From the NCBI GenBank assembly GCA_009649675.1, contig WJPL01000001.1, positions 428,469 to 492,468 on the forward strand: a DNA stretch of 64,000 nucleotides, read 5' to 3'. This stretch comes from Alphaproteobacteria bacterium HT1-32 (GTDB taxonomy: Bacteria; Pseudomonadota; Alphaproteobacteria; Rhodospirillales; HT1-32). Positions 9,492 through 19,325 of this stretch are shown here, in pieces (the stretch's first letter is position 1; every line of letters begins with the position of its first letter). The notes under the pieces are model-generated. The model made no database searches. It saw only the letters and a list, made by a program, of their open reading frames with translations, and was not told where the DNA came from. The translations under genes and the position numbers were made by a program.

Positions 9492-10361
9492 ATGCAAAAA
9501 GCAACTCTGATCGGGTTTTCCGCGATCCTCCTCTGGGGCGCGCTGGCGCTGTTTACCGCGGCAACCGCCGGTATTCCGCCATTTCAGTTGCTGGCCATGA
9601 CCTTTGCCGTGGCCTTCCTTCTTGGGCTCGCACAATGGGCGCGAGCCGGGCAGAACCCGTTTCATCGCCTGGCTTTACCTGTGCCGGTCTGGCTGCTCGG
9701 CGTCGGAGGATTGTTCGGCTACCACTTTTTCTATTTCATGGCACTGAAGAATGCCCCGGTCATTGACGCCAGCCTGATTGCCTATCTGTGGCCTTTGCTG
9801 ATTGTCGTCTTCTCGGCACTGCTGCCGGGGGAGACACTGAGATGGCATCATATTGCCGGCGCTGTCATGGGGCTCGCCGGGTCGGTGATTCTCATCATCC
9901 GTGATGAGGGACTGGCATTCGACAGCCGGTACAGCACCGGCTATCTGGCTGCCGCTGTCTGCGCGCTGACCTGGTCAGGCTATTCGGTTCTGAGCAGACG
10001 GTTCGGGCATATTCCGACCGATGCTGTCGGGGGCTTCTGCGCCGCGACTGCAATTCTTGCCACCCTGTGCCATCTCGTTTTTGAGGTAACAGTGGTTCCG
10101 TCTGGAACCGGACAATGGCTGGCCATTGTCGCGCTCGGCCTGGGGCCGGTCGGACTTGCCTTCTTCACCTGGGACTACGGGGTGAAAAAAGGCAATATCC
10201 GGGTGCTCGGAGCGGCAAGTTACTGTGCGCCGCTGCTGTCAACATTGCTGCTTGTTGTTTTTGGCGAAACTGAACTGACCTGGCGCATCAGTATCGCCTG
10301 CCTGCTCATTGTCGCCGGCGCGGTTCTGGCGGCGAAAGACATGTTTCGCCGCCAGACCTAA
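9492..10361 (+). CDS. EamA-family (DMT) transporter, YddG-like
   Basis: A 289-residue inner-membrane protein with about ten hydrophobic helices and the tandem EamA repeat of drug/metabolite transporters. The opening QKATLIGFSAILLWG and the late WDYGVKKGNIRVLGAASYC resemble the aromatic amino acid exporter YddG, so export of amino acids or similar small metabolites is likely. ATG 9492 fits the first helix; the ribosome site is weak. It is divergent from the GntR regulator and convergent with the PDC-sensor gene, 19 bases between the stops. Confidence 0.8.
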   Translation: MQKATLIGFSAILLWGALALFTAATAGIPPFQLLAMTFAVAFLLGLAQWARAGQNPFHRLALPVPVWLLGVGGLFGYHFFYFMALKNAPVIDASLIAYLWPLLIVVFSALLPGETLRWHHIAGAVMGLAGSVILIIRDEGLAFDSRYSTGYLAAAVCALTWSGYSVLSRRFGHIPTDAVGGFCAATAILATLCHLVFEVTVVPSGTGQWLAIVALGLGPVGLAFFTWDYGVKKGNIRVLGAASYCAPLLSTLLLVVFGETELTWRISIACLLIVAGAVLAAKDMFRRQT

Positions 10362-10380
10362 TTACCCGATAATTTCAGCG

Positions 10381-10956
10381 TCAGAGTTTCTCGACGTTGA
10401 CACCAACGGTGATCGCACCAATCGGCTTGCCAGACTCATCAACAATGGTCACGCTCGCCTGACTCTGGAAAGCCTTACTGGAGTCATCGAACTCCACTTC
10501 GTCGATGAACATCGCCCCGGCACCCTGACTGAAAGTCTTCTGCCACTTGGCTTCATCGCCCTGCATGTAATCTGACGTCATGTCGCTCTGGCCGACATTC
10601 AGCCCCTTGTTGTCCATGATGAACATTTCGGCGATCTTCCCGCCGGCTGCATCTTTCTTTGTTTTCAGGAGCTTTGACAGATCATTGCCCAGCACTGCGG
10701 CCGTCAGATCTCCGCCACCGGCTTTTGCTTCTGCCCGCCAGGTCTTGTCCAGCGTGTCAATATCTCCGTCGGAGATCGAAGCATGTTTCTCGTTCTGAGC
10801 CTTGATCGCAGAAATAACGGCCGGATCAGACAACCAGCCCATGATTTCCTGCTTCATGAATGTCTCGATCTCCGGCCGGAATTCATTTGCCGACGCTGTC
10901 AGCCCAAAACCTGCGACCGCTGTGAAAACCAGTGCCGCCATTGTTTTCCTAAACAT
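10381..10956 (-). CDS. Secreted PDC-like sensor-domain protein next to chemoreceptor
   Basis: A 191-residue exported protein: a signal peptide of about 22 residues ending at ASA, then a single PDC/Cache-like domain with no membrane anchor and no signalling domain. The block MFIMDNKGLNVGQSDMTSDY is characteristic, and it recurs in modified form in the protein at 16639-17229. ATG 10956 has AAGGAG at six bases, whereas ATG 10962 abuts that site, so 10956 is preferred. The gene is divergent from a methyl-accepting chemotaxis gene, with a CGTAC-AA-GTACG inverted repeat at 11059-11070 between them. A soluble ligand-binding partner of the chemoreceptor is a reasonable guess, unproven. Confidence 0.78.
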   Translation of the reverse strand: MFRKTMAALVFTAVAGFGLTASANEFRPEIETFMKQEIMGWLSDPAVISAIKAQNEKHASISDGDIDTLDKTWRAEAKAGGGDLTAAVLGNDLSKLLKTKKDAAGGKIAEMFIMDNKGLNVGQSDMTSDYMQGDEAKWQKTFSQGAGAMFIDEVEFDDSSKAFQSQASVTIVDESGKPIGAITVGVNVEKL

Positions 10957-11150
10957 TCCCATCTCCTTGTTTTGCCTCCTGGTGCCCGCAGAACGCGGTC
11001 TAACCACCCTGAGTAAAAACGAACCGGGCATTTTCCGGCAATTCGCAATCATACTTATCGTACAAGTACGTATCGAAATGAGCGGATGCATATGCGACCT
11101 TCCCAACCGTTTGGAAAAACAGACGCGGTCAGACGTCTTCGGGAGGGAAT

Positions 11151-13553
11151 ATGACTATCGGATCACGGATTTCACTGGGTTTTGGCGCGCTGGTACTGAT
11201 GCTGGCAGCCGTTGGTTTCATTGGCTGGAGCGCCCTGAACTCTTTCAATAGCGGGGTTTCTTTCACCCAGCAGCTACAGGAAGTCGGACGCTATTTCGGC
11301 AATGCTGACCGCGCTGTCCGTAACTTCATCAACACTTCCGAAGATTCTTATCTCGACGAAGCTGACCGATATCTGCTGCAGGCGATCAACAGGCAGGAAC
11401 AGATTGAAGTCGAAACCGATGAAGCCAGGGCACAGAAGAAAATTCTCGAAGACGGCCTGAAACTCTATCAGGAAAAAGTCACGACGATCCGGGAACTCAG
11501 CCAGCAGAACAGTAATGCCCGTCAGGCAATGTTGCAGAGCAGCACCAGAATTTCGGAAGACGCAGCCAGTCTTGTGGAAGCAGAAAATGATCTGTTCCGC
11601 AAATCCCTCGACAACCTGACCGCAGCCAACAAAATCCGCCTCTCTGCGAAAGGTCTGAAAGATGAGTCCGAGAAACTGCTCCGTGCCACACTGGCTGCAC
11701 GGGTTGCACAGACAGAATATATCGAGACCAACCTTCCGTCGGCTGGTGAAAAAACTGCCGACAGCATCAAGGAAATGTTTCTCAGCGCCCTGCGCCTGAA
11801 AAAACTGTCGAGCGGACAGCCGGTTGAGGAAGCAGCGGCAAGCGTTGCCAGTCATGTTGCTAAATACCGTCAGGCTTTTGCCAGTCTGTCGACGGCTATT
11901 TCCGAAGGCGCAACCACCTATGAAATCGAACAGAATCTGATCAGCGAATCCGGCAAGGTCTCCTCTTTCACGCAAGCCTTTGCCAAGAATATCAGCAACA
12001 AGGCTGACGCCGCCGATCAGATCGCCGTGGTCGCACAGGGCGCTATCGAAGAAGCGTCTTTCCAGCTCTCGCTCACAATGCATGTTGTCGCAGAAGTAGA
12101 GCGGGCAAAAACAGCGCAGACAAAATTTCAGTATGCCGGAGACCCTGCTGAAGCAGAGAAAACCAAGGATGCCATTGGCAGCATTCTCGTGAGCGGTGAG
12201 AAAATGGCGGCGCTGGCCAAGAACTCCGCCGGAAACGACCTGATTACATCAATGATCACCGGAGCACGCTCCTATCTGACACAGTTTGAAGAATATGCTG
12301 TCGCCCGACAGTCCTACACCAATGTACGGGACGAATTGTTCGGACTGCAGGAAGACCTGACCATGCGGACCAACCTCGCTATCCTGACGGAAGTGAATCT
12401 GCTGGAAGGGCTTTTTGAATCAAGCTCCATGCTGATTGTTGCTGTCGCAATCGGCAGCATCATCGCCGGTATTGCATTTGCCTTCCTGATTGCGAGATCA
12501 ATCACCCGGCCTGTCGGTGCCATGACAGGTGCCATGCAGGAACTGGCCGACGGCAATCTGGAAATCGATGTTCCCGGCAGCGATCGCAAGGATGAAATTG
12601 CTGCCATGGCGCGGACCGTACAGGTGTTCAAGGACAATTCGCTGCGTGTCCGTCAGCTTCAGGCAGATCAGAAAGCCCTGGAAGATCGGCAGAAAGCCGA
12701 ACAGAAAAAGGCCCGGCTGGAAATGGCAGACGGGTTTGAGGCCAGTGTCAGCCACATTGTCCAGAGTGTCTCGGCCGCGGCAACCGAACTGCAGGCGACT
12801 GCGGAAGGCATGTCCCATTCTGCGGATCAGGCAACCCGTCAGTCGGATACTGTTGCCGGATCCGCCGAACAGGCAGCAGGTAATGTGAATACCGTGGCCG
12901 CGGCGGCAGAAGAACTGTCCAGCTCGATTGCTGAAATATCCCGGCAGGTTACTGAATCCAGCAACATGATCGAACAGGCAACCCGGGAAGCGGACGAAAC
13001 CGATGCCAAAGTGAAGCAGCTCGACGCTGCGGCAGAAAAAATTGGCGCGGTTGTGGCTCTCATCACCGATATCGCAGAGCAGACCAACCTTCTTGCCCTG
13101 AACGCAACGATTGAAGCCGCACGCGCCGGTGATGCCGGAAAAGGCTTTGCGGTCGTCGCAAACGAGGTCAAGAACCTCGCCAGCCAGACAGGAAAGGCGA
13201 CCGAGGAAATCAGCCAGCAGATCGCGGCGATACAGGCAGAAACCCGCGATACCGTCGACGCCATTGCCCGTATTGCCAATATGGTCCAGCGCGTCAACGA
13301 AGTCGGGGCGACAATTGCTGCCGCCGTGGAAGAACAGGGTGCTGCAACCCAGGAAATTGCCCGCAACACCCAGGAAGCAGCAACCGGGACAACCAGCGTC
13401 ACGGAAAGTATTGGCGCTGTCAGTCAGGCAATTGGTGAAACCGGAACGGCCTCAACAAGCGTTCTCACCGCAGCCAGCGACCTGTCTACACAGTCAGAGA
13501 AGCTCAATTCGGAGATCAACCGCTTCCTCGCACAGGTCAGAAGCGGCGACTGA
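11151..13553 (+). CDS. Methyl-accepting chemotaxis protein, long helical sensor
   Basis: An 800-residue transmembrane chemoreceptor. The first helix spans about residues 7-28. A very long, mostly helical periplasmic region of nearly 390 residues follows; this is about twice the size of a simple four-helix bundle and suggests a helical bimodular or duplicated bundle. The second helix is near residues 423-446, HAMP about 447-500, and the signalling domain about 540-800. The hairpin tip contains [20 protein letters not shown], the CheA/CheW contact, which is intact. GAGGGAAT precedes ATG 11151. Divergent from the PDC-sensor gene, it may report on the ligand that protein binds. No che genes are in the window. 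Confidence 0.93.
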   Translation: MTIGSRISLGFGALVLMLAAVGFIGWSALNSFNSGVSFTQQLQEVGRYFGNADRAVRNFINTSEDSYLDEADRYLLQAINRQEQIEVETDEARAQKKILEDGLKLYQEKVTTIRELSQQNSNARQAMLQSSTRISEDAASLVEAENDLFRKSLDNLTAANKIRLSAKGLKDESEKLLRATLAARVAQTEYIETNLPSAGEKTADSIKEMFLSALRLKKLSSGQPVEEAAASVASHVAKYRQAFASLSTAISEGATTYEIEQNLISESGKVSSFTQAFAKNISNKADAADQIAVVAQGAIEEASFQLSLTMHVVAEVERAKTAQTKFQYAGDPAEAEKTKDAIGSILVSGEKMAALAKNSAGNDLITSMITGARSYLTQFEEYAVARQSYTNVRDELFGLQEDLTMRTNLAILTEVNLLEGLFESSSMLIVAVAIGSIIAGIAFAFLIARSITRPVGAMTGAMQELADGNLEIDVPGSDRKDEIAAMARTVQVFKDNSLRVRQLQADQKALEDRQKAEQKKARLEMADGFEASVSHIVQSVSAAATELQATAEGMSHSADQATRQSDTVAGSAEQAAGNVNTVAAAAEELSSSIAEISRQVTESSNMIEQATREADETDAKVKQLDAAAEKIGAVVALITDIAEQTNLLALNATIEAARAGDAGKGFAVVANEVKNLASQTGKATEEISQQIAAIQAETRDTVDAIARIANMVQRVNEVGATIAAAVEEQGAATQEIARNTQEAATGTTSVTESIGAVSQAIGETGTASTSVLTAASDLSTQSEKLNSEINRFLAQVRSGD

Positions 13554-13564
13554 CCGGAGCAAAC

Positions 13565-13620
13565 TGTCTGCGGCAGGCCATCATGTCAGATCCTGACAGA
13601 GTGATGACCTGCCGCAGACA
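13565..13620 (+). terminator. Long hairpin after chemoreceptor gene
   Basis: A 13-pair perfect outer stem (13565-13577 with 13608-13620), a further five pairs after one mismatch and an inner TGTCAG/CTGACA stem form one long hairpin, starting 12 bases after the stop codon. No long T run follows (TAATCTCC), so it is a terminator or 3'-end stabiliser of uncertain strength. Confidence 0.65.
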
Positions 13621-13786
13621 TAATCTCCTTATCCTTCCGGGCACACGCACAATTCATCTGCACAGACATTCTGTGACAACCGGATGCAGCGACTGTCTCC
13701 GGTCTTTGCATCACAGGGTTTTATAGGTTGAAATCAGGGTCCCCTTCGGTCGACATTTGATCCGATCGTTTCACTGGAGAAACCTG

Positions 13787-14875
13787 ATGAGTCAGTTAGC
13801 AATACCCTGCGTCATGATGCGAGGCGGCACGTCCCGCGGGCCTTATTTCCTGAAATCCGACCTCCCTGAGGCACAGGCCGCTCTCGACCGCACCCTGCTC
13901 GCAGCAATGGGATCCCCCGACACACGTCAGACCAACGGGATTGGTGGCGGCACGACGCTGACCAGCAAGGTCGCGATTATCTCGCCGGCAGAACAGGACG
14001 ACGTTCAGGTCGATTACCTGTTTGCCCAGGTTGCACTCGACCAGCCTTTTGTTGATTACAGCCCCTCCTGCGGAAATATGCTGGCCGGTGTCGGACCCTA
14101 TGCCATCGAGCAGGGACTGGTTCCCGCCACGGATGGTGAAACGCGGGTAATGATCCGCAACGTCAACACAAATTCGCGGATTGAAGCTGTCGTTCAGACG
14201 CCCGGAGGAAAAGTGACTTATGATGGCGATACCGCAATTGACGGGGTTCCGGGAACCGCCGCTCCTGTGGTGCTGAACTTTATGGATGTGGTTGGCTCAA
14301 AGACCGGGAAGCTGTTCCCGACAGGTAATCCGAAAGACCGTATCGGCGGCATAGATGTTACCTGCATCGACGTTGCCATGCCGATGGTTCTCGCAACTGC
14401 AGAATCCATGGGCAAGACCGGATATGAAAGTCATCTGGAACTGGATGCAGACCGGGACTTCTTCAAACGTCTGGAAGACATTCGTCTTGAAGCCGGTGAA
14501 CGGATGGGATTTGGAGATGTCTCCGGCAAGGTCCTGCCAAAATTCGGGATTGTCGCCCCGCCCCGCAATGGCGGGACTGTCGCGTCGCGATACTTTGTCC
14601 CGACACAGACCCATGCAGCCTTCGCCGTTACCGGGTCAATCTGCGTCGGCAGTTGCTGTGTTATCCCCGGCACGATCGCTGACGGCATTGCACGGGTTGA
14701 ACGGCTGCCGCGTGAAACGATTGAGATTGAGCATCCCACCGGGTCTCTCAAGACCGTTCTGGAAGTTGACCGCACGGGCGATGGTTTCAATCTGCTGAAG
14801 GCCGGAACCCTGCGCACAACCCGCAGGTTGTTTGCCGGTGAAATATATGTGCCTCACAGCGTACTGACCGGCTGA
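13787..14875 (+). CDS. PrpF/GalD-family isomerase, probable 4-oxalomesaconate tautomerase
   Basis: A 362-residue cytoplasmic enzyme of the PrpF fold, which shifts double bonds in unsaturated tricarboxylic acids. The opening MRGGTSRGPYFL, the block GIGGGTTLTSKVAI and YSPSCGNMLAGVGPYAIE, with its conserved cysteine, are closer to GalD (4-oxalomesaconate tautomerase of gallate breakdown) than to 2-methylaconitate isomerase PrpF. Later CVGSCCVIPGTIADG is also typical. ATG 13787 has GGAGAA six bases upstream. The gene sits alone between two chemoreceptors, without other gallate or methylcitrate genes; the propionate-like genes at 3-6 kb leave a PrpF role possible. Confidence 0.85.
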   Translation: MSQLAIPCVMMRGGTSRGPYFLKSDLPEAQAALDRTLLAAMGSPDTRQTNGIGGGTTLTSKVAIISPAEQDDVQVDYLFAQVALDQPFVDYSPSCGNMLAGVGPYAIEQGLVPATDGETRVMIRNVNTNSRIEAVVQTPGGKVTYDGDTAIDGVPGTAAPVVLNFMDVVGSKTGKLFPTGNPKDRIGGIDVTCIDVAMPMVLATAESMGKTGYESHLELDADRDFFKRLEDIRLEAGERMGFGDVSGKVLPKFGIVAPPRNGGTVASRYFVPTQTHAAFAVTGSICVGSCCVIPGTIADGIARVERLPRETIEIEHPTGSLKTVLEVDRTGDGFNLLKAGTLRTTRRLFAGEIYVPHSVLTG

Positions 14876-14915
14876 TACCATCCCCGGGAACAGCCCCCCG
14901 GAAACGGTATCAGCC
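14870..14915. terminator. Bidirectional terminator-like inverted repeat
   Basis: A 10-pair stem (14870-14879 with 14906-14915) with an inner CCGGG/CCCGG stem lies between the ends of the convergent isomerase and chemoreceptor genes. The left arm overlaps the isomerase stop codon. Confidence 0.55.
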
Positions 14916-14921
14916 TACCGG

Positions 14922-16619
14922 TCAGATTTTTTCAACGGCGCTGATGAAATTCTTGATCGAATTCTGAAGCTGATCGTTCTGGCGTCCCAGGTCAGAAACC
15001 GCATTTTCCTGATTATGCGCCACAACATCAGTTTCGTTCGCCGAACTGGCAACCGACCCCATCAGAGTTGATATCTCGCTGGTGCTTGCAGCGGCCTGCT
15101 CGACATTCCGGGCAATCTCGGCCGTGGCCGCACCCTGTTCTTCGATCGCCGCAGAAACAGCCGTCGCCAGTTCATCAATCTGGCGAATTGTCTCCCGGAA
15201 CCCCCGGATCGATTCCGCTGTCACGCTGGTTTCATTCTGGATCTCGTCAATCTTCGACTTGATCTCATCCGTGGCACGCGCCGTCTGGTTCGCAAGGTTT
15301 TTCACTTCCGACGCAACAACGGCAAACCCTTTGCCTGCCTCACCGGCCCGGGCCGCTTCAATGGTCGCATTCAGGGCCAGCAGGTTGGTTTGTTCCGCAA
15401 TATCCTGAATAAGGGTAACCACCTGTCCGACCTGCTCGGCCGCCGAACTCAGCGACGTGACACGTGTATTTGTGGACTCCGCATCTTCAACAGCCTGCCG
15501 GGAGACGGAAGCAGCCCGGGAAATCTGGTTGGAGATTTCTGAAATCGAGGCTGTCAGCTCAGTCGATGCCGACGCAACGGTCTGAATATTGGCAGAAGCT
15601 TCAACAGCTCCAGCCGAGACATCCTGCGCCTGCTGGCCGGTTTGCGCTGCATTCGACAACAGGGTCCCAACAGAAGACAACACGATCTGCAATGCCGACT
15701 GAACACTGCCGGACAGTTCCTCGGCCTCGCTGCTAAACTTCTTCGTCAGTTCAGCAAGCTGACGCTGACGTTCTGCCTCAACACGTTGTTTCTCTTCTTC
15801 CAGTGCATGCAGTTTGACCCGTTCTCTGGCGTTCTCCTGGAAGACCAGAACAGCCGCAGCCATTGAACCAATCTCATCCCGGCGGTCACCGCCACTAACC
15901 GAAACATCGAGATTACCGTCCGCCAGTTCACTCATGGTATCGGTCATGCCGGTAATCGGCCGGGCAATCAGCCGGGTCAGCATGAAGGCAAGACCAAGCG
16001 CCGAGACAAAAAGCACCAACACACCAAGGATCAACGTGATCTTGGTCTGCTCAATCGCGCCGGTGACAGCCATTGCGGCATCACTGATCTCGTCTGCCAG
16101 AATACCCTGCACTTTTTCCTGCGCCATATTGAACTGAGCGACGACCTTCTCCGGCTCTTTCGTCACTTCTGTGACGCGGGCTTCGGTCACTGTCTCGAAA
16201 TGACGCATCAGCTGCAACTGCGGGGATACGAATGCAGTATCATAATTCCCGGACAGTGCGATGGCTTCTTCAACCGCCTGCTCCAGATTCGCCGGCAGAT
16301 GAGGATTGCCTTTCATGCCGTTCAGGGCAGAGGTCAGGCTGGCCATGCTTTCCCGCGCTTTGGTGACTTGGGCAACGGCGCTCCGGTCACCTGTAATCAG
16401 GTAGAACAGAACAGCTTCACGGCGCTTGTTGAAGGCTCTTTCATATTGCGTAAAGGACGTATTTGCCTGCCATACAGCGTTCAGGCGTTCCTCTGCCGCG
16501 CCAATACGCAGCACCTGAAGTATCGTCATTGCAGCCATGATAATCGTTACGACAATCAACAGCGCGAACGCAATTAACAGCTTCGTCGGTATCTTGATAT
16601 TTTGCGTAAATCCGAACAT
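14922..16619 (-). CDS. Methyl-accepting chemotaxis protein
   Basis: A 565-residue chemoreceptor with transmembrane helices at about residues 13-35 and 192-213, a roughly 155-residue periplasmic four-helix-type sensor, a HAMP domain (to about 265) and a signalling domain from about 300 to the end. The tip contains [20 protein letters not shown], identical to that of the receptor at 11151. GGAGAG precedes ATG 16619. It lies 19 bases downstream of a secreted PDC-like gene and is certainly co-transcribed with it, repeating the pairing seen at 10.4-13.6 kb. Confidence 0.93.
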   Translation of the reverse strand: MFGFTQNIKIPTKLLIAFALLIVVTIIMAAMTILQVLRIGAAEERLNAVWQANTSFTQYERAFNKRREAVLFYLITGDRSAVAQVTKARESMASLTSALNGMKGNPHLPANLEQAVEEAIALSGNYDTAFVSPQLQLMRHFETVTEARVTEVTKEPEKVVAQFNMAQEKVQGILADEISDAAMAVTGAIEQTKITLILGVLVLFVSALGLAFMLTRLIARPITGMTDTMSELADGNLDVSVSGGDRRDEIGSMAAAVLVFQENARERVKLHALEEEKQRVEAERQRQLAELTKKFSSEAEELSGSVQSALQIVLSSVGTLLSNAAQTGQQAQDVSAGAVEASANIQTVASASTELTASISEISNQISRAASVSRQAVEDAESTNTRVTSLSSAAEQVGQVVTLIQDIAEQTNLLALNATIEAARAGEAGKGFAVVASEVKNLANQTARATDEIKSKIDEIQNETSVTAESIRGFRETIRQIDELATAVSAAIEEQGAATAEIARNVEQAAASTSEISTLMGSVASSANETDVVAHNQENAVSDLGRQNDQLQNSIKNFISAVEKI

Positions 16620-16638
16620 CAGCGTCTCTCCGTTTCTC

Positions 16639-17229
16639 TTATCGGGCGTTCTTCAGACGCTCCAGCTCCGTTAGGTTCACCTCAAACGTGGCCACCCCCA
16701 GCTTCTCACCTTCGCGCGAAAGCGTCAGGCTGACCTGCGTACGCCACGTCTTGAAATCTTCATTGAATTCAGGCTCATCAATAAAAACCGCATCCGGCCC
16801 AACCGGGAAGGTTTTCAGGAACTTCGCCTCATCGCCCTGCCAGTAGTCTGACGTGACCGCACCCTGCCCCACATTGAGACCATTACGGTCCATCACAAAA
16901 ACTTCGGAAAACAGCCCCTGATGCTGGGCCTGCTGCAATGTAAGGAAGGTCGACAGCGGTGCCGACATGACACTTGCGATCAGTGGCTGGTCATCTGACT
17001 TCGTTTCAGCCCGCCATTGCTTGTCGAGTTTCAGAATGGCTGCCTCATCAAGGTCTCCGTAAATGTTATTCTGTGCCTTTACAGAAATCACAACGATAGG
17101 GTGATCCAGAGTGCTTCGGATTTTGGCGAGTACTGACTCGTCAATCAGATCCAGAGAAGGCGAGTTAGCGTACGCAACCGCCCCCAAAATAAAATACCAG
17201 AACGAAACAACAGCGATAGTCAACTTCAT
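16639..17229 (-). CDS. Secreted PDC-like sensor-domain protein, second copy
   Basis: A 196-residue exported protein with a hydrophobic signal peptide ending near AYA (about residue 20), then one PDC/Cache-like domain. It shares with the 10381-10956 protein the pattern [25 protein letters not shown] and FIDEPEF (there FIDEVEF), so the two are clear but divergent paralogues. ATG 17229 begins the signal peptide. It is first in a two-gene unit with the chemoreceptor at 14922, 19 bases apart. A periplasmic ligand-binding partner for that receptor is the simplest reading; a direct role is unproven. Confidence 0.78.
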   Translation of the reverse strand: MKLTIAVVSFWYFILGAVAYANSPSLDLIDESVLAKIRSTLDHPIVVISVKAQNNIYGDLDEAAILKLDKQWRAETKSDDQPLIASVMSAPLSTFLTLQQAQHQGLFSEVFVMDRNGLNVGQGAVTSDYWQGDEAKFLKTFPVGPDAVFIDEPEFNEDFKTWRTQVSLTLSREGEKLGVATFEVNLTELERLKNAR

Positions 17230-17543
17230 AGCTTTTCCCCACCACATACAAATCCCTTACTCTAATGCCATAAATAAATAAAACAGCATTAAAATATTTG
17301 ATGGCGGGGTTATGCCTATTACCTGACCGTCACTCAATAAGTGTTTACCACAACGACCCTCACCAACATTCCGATGCGGGCTTGCAGTCACCAGCATCGG
17401 ACGTGAAGATTGGTGATCGACAAGCCAGAATCGGAAGCCATGAAAATCAGAGAAATCAACCGTTCCGCCAGCCCCCGCGCTGGACAGAAAACCTTCCGGA
17501 CCCGGCCATCCGCCCGCCATTTCCCGAGAACTGTTTTCCACCC
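17230..17543. other. Divergent intergenic region before the B12-protein gene
   Basis: About 314 bases between the PDC-sensor gene and the B12-protein gene. The left third is AT-rich (around 17260-17300) and should hold promoters in both directions. I looked for a cobalamin-riboswitch B12 box and did not find one. Part of the right half could be coding if the B12 protein starts further upstream than chosen. Confidence 0.5.
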
Positions 17544-19325
17544 GTGACGAACCAGCTTCCTCATCGCAGCAAATTGCTCGCGGATTTACCGACAGGTTCT
17601 GGTGCTGCCGTTCTCGCACGCGGTCGAGCCAGCGCATCACAGTACCCGGTCGAATATTCTGCCTTCAATACGCATTATGCGGTCAGCAGCGAAATCGAAC
17701 GCAAGCGACGGAATATGGCAAACCGGTCCATTGCCCTGCATGCCCAGATTGGCTACCGCGATCCTGAGCTGACACGGAAGGCCTGGGCGGAAATTTACCA
17801 GCAGGGGCTGGATGCCGGTCAGCCACCAGAACGTTACGGAATTTGTCTGGACTGGAGCATGGGGTACCGGCGCGACGACAGAAAGGATCGTCAGCGTGGC
17901 ACCGGACTGATCATCGCAGACGAAGCAGCCGTCGCGCAACTGACAGCCCAGGCCCCGGTCGCGGCGCATTTTGGTGACTTTGTTCTGGGTTTTCCTGCCG
18001 CCGTCGAAAACACCCGTATGGCACTGGCTGGCGGCTCGACAACGATTGGCAATCTCGGTCAGTACTTCACCTTCCGGCTGCCGGACTGGGATGACGATAT
18101 CGCCTGTACGGAAGCCACCGTCGAGGCCATCGGCCTGATCTCCGGTCAGCCGGTCGAGATGCTCATCCATTCGAATCTCGATGACGGGTTTGCCGCACAG
18201 TTCACCGATATGTCGAGCGCGCTGGGCGCCGTGCTGACAGAGAAACATATCATCGAGGCCCTTTGCGGCGTGCCGCTGGCTCATTGCTTTGGCCACCATT
18301 TTACCGAAGCAGGCCCGCGCCTTGCCTTTCAGCGCGCACAGGCCCGGCTGAACCCGACACCCGGCAGCATGATCTATGGCGCAACGATGGGTTATCGCGG
18401 CGATGACGTGGAGAACTATGCGGCGCTTGCCGGTTATCTCAGCACCGACATTTTGTCTCAGCATCTGCTGCCCAGCGGCCATGCCATCAACCCTGTTCCG
18501 GTCACCGAGAACAGCCGTATTCCCGACATCAGCGAGGTCATTGATGCGCAGCGATTTGCCATCCGGCTGCTGGACAGCTTCTCCGGCATGGAGAAGCTGA
18601 TCGACACCAGCGCCATTGACCGGCTGACAGACCGGCTGGTCGACGGTGCCCGGCAGTTCCACAGCAACCTGATGACCGGGCTGACAAGTGCCGGCTATGA
18701 CACCAGCGATCCATTCGAAATGCTTCTGGCGCTGCGCCGCATTGGCGGACGCCGGCTGGAGGAGCTTTTCGGAGCCGGCGCGCCAGATCCGGCAGCGGCC
18801 CATGGACGCCAGCCTGTTGCCCCCTCACCCACCCTGACCGCCATTGAACGCATGGTCGACCGGGAACTTGAAGATATTGATCCTGAACTGCTGCGGGCGA
18901 TCCCGACAATGGAGATCAACGCCATTGTCGCTTCCACCGATGTTCATGAACATGGGAAGCATTTCGTCGAGGCCGCCTGGCGGCGGGTGGGGATAAACAC
19001 GCTTGATGGCGGTGTTTCCGTTGATGCTGATGACCTGGCCCGTACCGCAATGGCTGAAGGCGTCAATGTGATCGCAATCTCCACCTATAACGGTGTTGCC
19101 AGCGCCTTTGCCCGTCAGGTCGCTGACTGCCTGCCTGAGGGGCCGGCCCGCCCGCTGATCCTGATTGGTGGCCGGCTGAACGAAATTGCCGACGGCTCCA
19201 ACACTTCCCTGCCGCGACAGGTTGAAGCAGAGCTTGAAGCCCTCGGCGTTATCCCCTGTGCCAATCTCTCAGACGCACTTCTGGCCATTGACCGGCATCT
19301 GAACAAAACCGGAGACATTTCATAA
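17544..19325 (+). CDS. B12-binding, glutamate-mutase-like protein of unknown reaction
   Basis: About 593 residues. The C-terminal ~140 residues are a cobalamin-binding domain with DVHEHG (Asp466, His468, Gly471), the DxHxxG motif of base-off/His-on B12 proteins, then AISTYNG in place of the usual SxL loop and LILIGG for the GG turn. The first ~420 residues resemble, loosely, the TIM-barrel subunit of glutamate mutase-type enzymes (GGSTTIGNLGQYFTF), so catalytic and B12 parts are fused in one chain. This predicts a radical carbon-skeleton or amino-group rearrangement on a small acid. The start is uncertain: GTG 17544 keeps a plausible conserved N-terminus, ATG 17715 is the alternative. The ProC-like gene starts one base inside its stop, so products are coupled. 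No riboswitch or chaperone is seen. Confidence 0.75.
   Translation: MTNQLPHRSKLLADLPTGSGAAVLARGRASASQYPVEYSAFNTHYAVSSEIERKRRNMANRSIALHAQIGYRDPELTRKAWAEIYQQGLDAGQPPERYGICLDWSMGYRRDDRKDRQRGTGLIIADEAAVAQLTAQAPVAAHFGDFVLGFPAAVENTRMALAGGSTTIGNLGQYFTFRLPDWDDDIACTEATVEAIGLISGQPVEMLIHSNLDDGFAAQFTDMSSALGAVLTEKHIIEALCGVPLAHCFGHHFTEAGPRLAFQRAQARLNPTPGSMIYGATMGYRGDDVENYAALAGYLSTDILSQHLLPSGHAINPVPVTENSRIPDISEVIDAQRFAIRLLDSFSGMEKLIDTSAIDRLTDRLVDGARQFHSNLMTGLTSAGYDTSDPFEMLLALRRIGGRRLEELFGAGAPDPAAAHGRQPVAPSPTLTAIERMVDRELEDIDPELLRAIPTMEINAIVASTDVHEHGKHFVEAAWRRVGINTLDGGVSVDADDLARTAMAEGVNVIAISTYNGVASAFARQVADCLPEGPARPLILIGGRLNEIADGSNTSLPRQVEAELEALGVIPCANLSDALLAIDRHLNKTGDIS

Noticed and set aside
17230..17543. 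Possible cobalamin riboswitch before the B12-protein gene
   Set aside because: I found no B12-box sequence or the expected multi-stem fold in this interval.
17637..18803. Long open frame of 388 codons antisense to the B12-protein gene
   Set aside because: No family resemblance; the plus-strand product has clear B12 motifs, and long antisense frames are expected in GC-rich coding DNA.
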